The position numbers and the translations under genes are program-made. This document shows, piece by piece, positions 59,391 through 64,000 of a stretch of DNA of 64,000 nucleotides. Position 1 is the stretch's first letter. Every line of letters starts with the position of its first letter. Location: the NCBI GenBank assembly GCA_047345645.1, contig JBLEFH010000006.1; one strand, 5' to 3'. This DNA comes from JBLEFH01 sp047345645 (GTDB lineage: Bacteria; Pseudomonadota; Alphaproteobacteria; Rhodobacterales; Rhodobacteraceae). The notes beneath the pieces were generated by a model. It saw only the letters and a program-made list of their open reading frames with translations, did no database searches and was not told where the DNA came from.

Positions 59391-60181
59391 TTTGGCCGTC
59401 CCGGAAAGGACGGGATCGGCACCATGAAGTTGCGACGTCCGTAGCCGACCAGCCCCTCCACGGCCCCTTTGTCATTGCCCTTGCCGGGACGGCCATAGCG
59501 GTCCCGGATCACGTAATGCGACAACATCGCGCTGAACCGCTAAGTTCTTTGCCGGGAGCCATCCGGCAGAAGCCGGGCCACCAGACAGCGGTCATTGTCA
59601 TAAAGAACCGACTGGGGAACCGCGCCGAAGAACGCAAAGGCATGGACATAGCCGTCAAGCCACGCCTCGGTATTGGCCGCAGGATAGGCCCGGATGTAGC
59701 ATGCGTCGCTGTGCGGCAGATCGAGGGCAAAGAAGTGTGCCTTCTGCTCGACGCCGCCGATCACGACAAGCGCTTCACCAAAATCGGCCTGTGCATGACC
59801 GGGCGGATGGCTCAGCGGCACGAACATCTCCTTGCCGGTCCGCTTCCGGTCTCGAACGTAATCCTTGACGATGGTGTAGCTGCCATCAAAACCGCACTCG
59901 TCCCGCAACCGCTCGAAAATACGCTTGGCGGTGTGACGCTGCTTGCGAGAGCGGCTCCTGTCTTCAGCAAGCCATTGGTCCATCTGGCTGTTGAACGCAT
60001 CCAGCTTCGGGCGCCTGATCGGCGCTGTCCGCCGATATCCCGGCGGTTCCGAATAGGCCAACATCTTCGCAACACTGTCCCGGCTGATCCCAAAATCCCG
60101 GGCAATCTGACGCCCGCTCAATCCATCCTGGAAATGAGCGTGACGCACCTTCAAATACAAGTCCACAGTGTATATCCCCAA
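59391..60181 (-). pseudogene. istA: IS21-family transposase IstA, frameshifted and 3'-truncated
   Basis: The minus strand from 60,181 reads GIYTVDLYLKVRHAHFQDGL, a helix-turn-helix (SGRQIARDFGISRDSVAKML), PPGYRR, and the catalytic region AQADFGEA and SVLYDND, and then hits a stop at 59,540. The next frame (59,527 down) continues the protein with LSHYVIRDRYGRPGKGNDKGAVEGLVGY and ends at NFMVPIPSFPG near 59,400. So one frameshift near 59,535 breaks it and the C-terminal third plus istB are missing, where the SRAP gene begins. All three DDE residues survive across the two frames. Confidence 0.85.
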
Positions 60182-60587
60182 GCCCTCCCGAAATCCGAAA
60201 GGGCAAAAGTGGACGACTTTTACGCCGCCCGCGACAACACTATGCCGTCGCTACCGTGGCCTAGTATTGCTCCGACGTTCACAGCCGCTCGCGGCAGCTC
60301 TGGACGCGTTACCTCGCGATCGCCAAATTGACGGGCCATCCCGGCACCGTCGAGGGGGCCGAGCGCAAGGATCGGATCGCGCTCTTCCTGGAGTTTCGGC
60401 AAGCCTGTGGCCGGTGATATCTGCTGGCCGCAGATGACACACGCTACATCATGATTGGGCGGTTAGGGCGGGGAGCGGTCGTTCGCTGCGGACGGCATCA
60501 ACGACCGCTTTGCATGCTTAGGCAAAATGCTTTACATAGCCACTATAGCTTCCGGCTGCGGTGCTGAATTAGAGCTACGGAGTCTTC
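60182..60587 (+). other. Intergenic stretch with a gene remnant
   Basis: About 400 bases with no intact gene. On the plus strand near 60,270-60,415 one frame reads RQLWTRYLAIAKLTGHPGTV and ERKDRIALFLEFRQACGR before a stop, which looks like the end of a larger protein that lost its front. The part next to istA would contain the IS21 end. The last 70 bases are AT-richer and may carry the promoter of the next gene, which has GGAG six bases before its GTG. Confidence 0.4.
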
Positions 60588-62021
60588 GTGAACACATCTT
60601 CATCGGAAACAGTATCCTCGGATCTACCCAATGCGCTTGCCGAACTGCGCGCCTTGATCCAGAGTCGCAAGCTCACGAAGGAGCAGTTCGAAACATCGGA
60701 ATTCAAAGCTCTTTGGAAAAGCGTCGGATCCTATCTTCACGACGATAACCCCTCTGTAGTTTGGACAACATTCGCAATGCTTGGACGCATGGCTGCAATA
60801 TCAAAACCAGCCGAGCGTCTCGTAGAGCCGTTGCTGGGCGAGAGGCTAGACGCAGCTCTCCCTGAATTTGTTCGCCTGCCGGATGGTGAGGATCGTTATT
60901 ACCTTGCAAGAAGCCTTCAGGGCAGCAAACGAAGCGAAATCATCGCCATTTCTTATCGGGAACTTGCCGAGGAAGAAACGGCCGAGACGGCGCGCCGCGT
61001 TTGGGCCAGTATCGCCGGTTCTGGAGGCGCCTCTTTGACAGCGTTCTTGCAGCGTTTGAACAACGAGATTGAGACAGTCGCTAGAGAGAACGATCTGAGA
61101 CCGGATGCTCTCTGTCGGCGAATACGCCGCATCGTTGCTTCGATCGACGACTTCGTTGCAACGGTCGACGTCGATGCGGGGGATGAAATCGGCAAGCAGC
61201 TAAAAGTTCTTTTCGTTGGCCATTTGCCGAAGTCAGGCCCCGACGATCGCATTCTGCGAGAGGAGGCGTGCCAAGATTTTCTTTCTGCCATCCAGAAGAT
61301 CGTGAGGCTTAACCTCAGCGCGCGCACGGACCCAGAAAGCTACAAGATCATCGACGCAATTCGTGGATGGTGGCGACCCGCGTCTCCGTCTCAGGACTTT
61401 GAGGGCGCAGTGCGAAGTATTGCGCGCCTTGGAGTCGAGACGCTTCTCATGTTTGCGAAGCAAGGTGTGATAAACAAGCCTCTTAGGGACGCACTGGTCA
61501 CTTCGATCAGCGCGCGATCGATCAACAACATGGCCAAAGAGTCTGCCGCGCGTACGCCGAGCCTCGACCAGTCCATCGCATATTGGTTCGTGAACGGCGA
61601 AGAGCCGAAGGAGGAACGCTCGGTTCGCGGCGTTGAGGCGCTTTCGGAAGCAAAACTGGACGAGTATGTCGGCCGACTTTTGATAGCGCTGGATCTCCCT
61701 GAGCTTCAGGCAACCGCGGTCGAGCAGGCTCTGAACGATGTGAAGGACATCATGGCTGCAGAGGGTGACCTCTTGGAGGGGGCGCTGAAGCGAGGTGCGC
61801 TTGCGTCTCAATGGGCGCGTGCAGTCGCCCGTACGCGCCGCATCGCCCTCAGTCCTCAGCGCTCAGAGCTGGTGAGATATGATCCAGCCGCACACGTTGG
61901 AGAGGACGATCTAAGAATTGGGAGTGAGGTTCGCGTCCTGACACCGGGTGTCGTCAAAGAAGGTCGAGGCGGTGTCAGTGTGATATTGGTTAAGGCAGAA
62001 GTTGAGAACGGCAATGGATAA
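60588..62021 (+). CDS. Unrecognised 477-residue protein, first gene of a two-gene unit with an Hsp70-like ATPase
   Basis: Starts with GTG (GGAG six bases upstream). It is hydrophilic, apparently largely helical, with no signal peptide, no membrane segment and no Walker motif. Segments include PNALAELRALIQSRKLTKEQ, DRYYLARSLQGSKRSEIIAI, ALCRRIRRIVASIDDFVATV, EACQDFLSAIQKIVRLNLSA and a C-terminal small beta-like end (IGSEVRVLTPGVVKEGRGG) that could be a KOW/SH3-like fold. I do not recognise the family. It ends eight bases into the next gene, so the two are translationally coupled. That suggests a cofactor or client of the ATPase. Confidence 0.75.
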   Translation: MNTSSSETVSSDLPNALAELRALIQSRKLTKEQFETSEFKALWKSVGSYLHDDNPSVVWTTFAMLGRMAAISKPAERLVEPLLGERLDAALPEFVRLPDGEDRYYLARSLQGSKRSEIIAISYRELAEEETAETARRVWASIAGSGGASLTAFLQRLNNEIETVARENDLRPDALCRRIRRIVASIDDFVATVDVDAGDEIGKQLKVLFVGHLPKSGPDDRILREEACQDFLSAIQKIVRLNLSARTDPESYKIIDAIRGWWRPASPSQDFEGAVRSIARLGVETLLMFAKQGVINKPLRDALVTSISARSINNMAKESAARTPSLDQSIAYWFVNGEEPKEERSVRGVEALSEAKLDEYVGRLLIALDLPELQATAVEQALNDVKDIMAAEGDLLEGALKRGALASQWARAVARTRRIALSPQRSELVRYDPAAHVGEDDLRIGSEVRVLTPGVVKEGRGGVSVILVKAEVENGNG

Positions 62022-63618
62022 AGTAACTGCGAGAATTGTACTTGAGAGTCTTCTCGAACGGTTCGATAAGTCCTCCGACGTTTTTCTCACATCCTTCGAA
62101 GCAGAGTCCTTGCGCGCTATCCTCGATCTGGAGCCTACCGCTGTCGTCGATGCTCCAGCGGTACCAACTGTTGAACCGGCTTTCGAAATTCCCGTTATCA
62201 CATGTCCAACACCGGAAGATATCGATGAGGATCACCTCATGTGTCTGGACTTCGGAACGTCATTTTCTAAGGCATTCGCGTGTTCAGTCGACGACACTGA
62301 CGACGTGCCTGAGCTATTCCCATTGGCTTTTGGAACGAACGCCTTTGGCGATCCGGAACTCTTGCTGCCATCGGAGCTCTTCGTTGACGGTGGCGAGCTT
62401 TACTTGGGGGGTGCAGCGAGGGCCCACTTTAACGCCGTCGAGGCGACACAAGATCGGCTGATCGACAGTCCAAAGCAGTTCATTACGCTCACCAAAGACG
62501 TGACGGATCTACACAGGCGCAAGCTAGAGAAGGCCCAGGATCCGTCGGGCACCCTGACGCAACGCGACGCGCTGGTGTTGTATCTTGCTCACTTGAACCT
62601 TCGCGCTGAGCAGGCGCTGCGCGGGCAGCGCCCCAGCATTGACCTGAAACGCAGATATGCACACCCCGCTTGGACGCCGGATCATTTCAAGGACAATAGT
62701 GAGGCAATGCGTCGGATCATCGCCGAGGCGATCGCAATTGGAAGATGCTGTGGCGACGACCTTTCCAGCAATCTTTCGCTAGAGAAAGCGTGCAAGATTG
62801 TCCAATTGGCACGCAAGGCCAAGGATGACGAACTGCCATTTGGGTTGATTGCCGACCCCGTCCTCGAGGCCACAGCCGCGGGCGCTGGTGCTCTCATAGG
62901 CACTCCCGCGCAGCGTAGGGTGCCGTACGTAATTCTGGATATCGGCGCCGGCACGACGGATGTCGCCGGATGCATTTGCGTGAACAACCCCAGCAACGAT
63001 CGCGTCACGGTGGCCGAAGTTACGACAGCAGCGCGTGCAATAAATCAAGCTGGTAACATCATAGATAACGCCCTGCTAAAGAAGATCATGGACAAAAGCG
63101 GCCTCGCCGATGGCACAGCTGAGTATAGGCGCGTTCAAGCTGCTCTGAAGCGCACCATCCGCGGGGACAAAGAAGTGCTCTTTATGGATGGTGCTCTCAG
63201 TATTAGCTTGGTGACGGGGGACGTAGTCGACATCGAACTGGACGACTTTCTTGAACATCCGATCATCAAAGGGCTTTTCAAGAAGATCACGGACCTCGCA
63301 ATTGATGCGGCGTTCTGTGTTGCTGGCGACCAAAATACCGTGAACGTGACAGCCACGGGCGGGGGAGCTGGCCTTCCAGTTGTCAAGGCGCTGGACGGGG
63401 TTTCGATTGAACGGGACGGAAGGCGGGTTCAACTGTCATTGGCCGAACCCATGCCGTATGAGTTGAGGGAAACCTATCCGCAACTGGTCGATCCGTATCC
63501 TCAGGTTGCAGTCGCCGTTGGTGGTGCCTTGCCTAACCTGCCTGCGCAGGTGAAAAGCATCAAGGAAGGCATCTCGGTTCCCGGAAAACGATATCTCGCC
63601 CCAATGTACAAGTCCTGA
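62014..63618 (+). CDS. Hsp70/actin-fold ATPase (DnaK-like nucleotide-binding domain)
   Basis: A 534-residue protein. After an N-terminal extension of about 75 residues, the Hsp70 ATPase motifs appear in order: phosphate-1 CLDFGTSFSKAF (77-88), a connect-1-like ADPVLEATAAGAGALIG (280-296), phosphate-2 YVILDIGAGTTDVAG (305-319), and adenosine VTATGGGAGLPVV (445-457). No canonical substrate-binding domain or EEVD-like tail is present, and the sequence stops about 75 residues after the adenosine motif. It therefore looks like a stand-alone ATPase rather than a chaperone with its own peptide clamp. The ATG at 62014 overlaps the upstream stop. No GrpE or J-protein gene is adjacent. Confidence 0.8.
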   Translation: MDKVTARIVLESLLERFDKSSDVFLTSFEAESLRAILDLEPTAVVDAPAVPTVEPAFEIPVITCPTPEDIDEDHLMCLDFGTSFSKAFACSVDDTDDVPELFPLAFGTNAFGDPELLLPSELFVDGGELYLGGAARAHFNAVEATQDRLIDSPKQFITLTKDVTDLHRRKLEKAQDPSGTLTQRDALVLYLAHLNLRAEQALRGQRPSIDLKRRYAHPAWTPDHFKDNSEAMRRIIAEAIAIGRCCGDDLSSNLSLEKACKIVQLARKAKDDELPFGLIADPVLEATAAGAGALIGTPAQRRVPYVILDIGAGTTDVAGCICVNNPSNDRVTVAEVTTAARAINQAGNIIDNALLKKIMDKSGLADGTAEYRRVQAALKRTIRGDKEVLFMDGALSISLVTGDVVDIELDDFLEHPIIKGLFKKITDLAIDAAFCVAGDQNTVNVTATGGGAGLPVVKALDGVSIERDGRRVQLSLAEPMPYELRETYPQLVDPYPQVAVAVGGALPNLPAQVKSIKEGISVPGKRYLAPMYKS

Positions 63619-63781
63619 GGCTGGCATTGCATACAAAACACGGGTCACTTCTGTTTTTTGCCCCTCTTTTCCGGGCGTTTAGTTCTAGGTGGCTCGTTGT
63701 ACTAATTTGCGGCAAAAGTGATGAATAGCTGCAAAGGGCCAAGAACGGTCATGCCCCGCGCCAAGCTCGAATGGCAGCTAA

Positions 63782-63805
63782 AGGGCCGTCTGTTAAGACG
63801 GCCCT
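63782..63805. terminator. Perfect 10-bp hairpin after the integrase gene
   Basis: AGGGCCGTCT-GTTA-AGACGGCCCT lies seven bases beyond the integrase stop (minus strand). The tract following on the minus strand is only TTTAG, so termination may be weak. Confidence 0.55.
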
Positions 63806-63811
63806 AAGCCT

Positions 63812-64000
63812 TCAGATTTCTACCGCCTCGGCGATGGTCAGCGCATCTTCGAGTTCAACACCGAGATAGCGCACCGTGCTATCCATTTTCGTATGGCCCA
63901 ACAAAAGCTGAACCGCGCGTAGGTTGCCGGTCTTGCGGTATATCTGCGCGACCTTGGTGCGCCGCATAGAGTGGGTGCCATAGGCGCTCGGCTCTAGGCC
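63812..64000 (-). CDS. Tyrosine recombinase/integrase, C-terminal 62 residues
   Basis: The gene continues past the right edge. The visible end has the catalytic Arg in THSMRRTKVAQIYRKTG, the His in VQLLLGHTKMDSTV, and the nucleophilic Tyr in RYLGVELEDA, so the site is complete in this part (R-H-Y, with the upstream Arg and Lys outside the window). This is a site-specific integrase of the phage/island type and a natural candidate for mobilising the accessory region. Confidence 0.9.
   Translation of the reverse strand, partial: GLEPSAYGTHSMRRTKVAQIYRKTGNLRAVQLLLGHTKMDSTVRYLGVELEDALTIAEAVEI

Noticed and set aside
63560..63742. Small minus-strand frame after the Hsp70-like gene
   Set aside because: Overlaps the ATPase 3' end antisense, with no start signal or motif.

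Overview
The window is high-GC DNA from an alphaproteobacterium, most likely a member of the Rhodobacteraceae (Roseobacter/Rhodobacter group). The support is the gene content and order: glmU-glmS beside a divergent phosphoglycolate phosphatase; rpmF-plsX-fabH-ihfA-merR followed by tRNA-Pro; a double-length dCTP deaminase; scpA-scpB-nagZ-SPOR-argS-dgt in one co-directed block; a cysteine-poor DksA; and a class Ib nrdHIEF operon behind a cobalamin riboswitch. No rRNA and no CRISPR array were seen.

Layout. Positions 1-38.8 kb are compact core chromosome: amino-sugar and wall precursor synthesis (glmU, glmS, nagZ), phospholipid and fatty-acid entry (plsX, fabH, olsB), repair and nucleotide hygiene (dcd, dgt, xth, NUDIX, msrB), chromosome condensation (scpA, scpB), a MoxR/VWA module, an amino-acid-type ABC uptake cluster that lacks an ATPase gene, and ccmI-ruvX-DUF1289. 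At about 39.12 kb an LLM-class oxidoreductase gene is cut short. An AT-richer patch follows to about 40.99 kb, with two unrecognised genes and a headless gene remnant. Core sequence resumes with nrdF-nrdE-nrdI-nrdH (minus strand), controlled by a B12 riboswitch, and a divergent CbiX-like chelatase gene and a TSUP transporter.

From about 46.6 kb to the end is an accessory region with the character of a defence and mobile-element island. In order it holds a membrane pentapeptide-repeat protein; a 20-bp copy of a tRNA 3' end that looks like an old attachment site; a frameshifted HEPN-like gene; a complete type III restriction-modification pair (res, mod); an HNH-type nuclease; an intact-looking IS3-family element; an SRAP (YedK/HMCES-like) gene; a truncated, frameshifted IS21 istA; a tightly coupled two-gene unit made of an unrecognised 477-residue protein and an Hsp70/actin-fold ATPase; and the 3' end of a tyrosine recombinase at the right edge. 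The two-gene Hsp70-like unit (60,588-63,618) is the best candidate here for an undescribed system. The HEPN-like gene beside the type III R-M operon is the second.

All functional calls are from reading motifs and family resemblance by eye; no database search was run.
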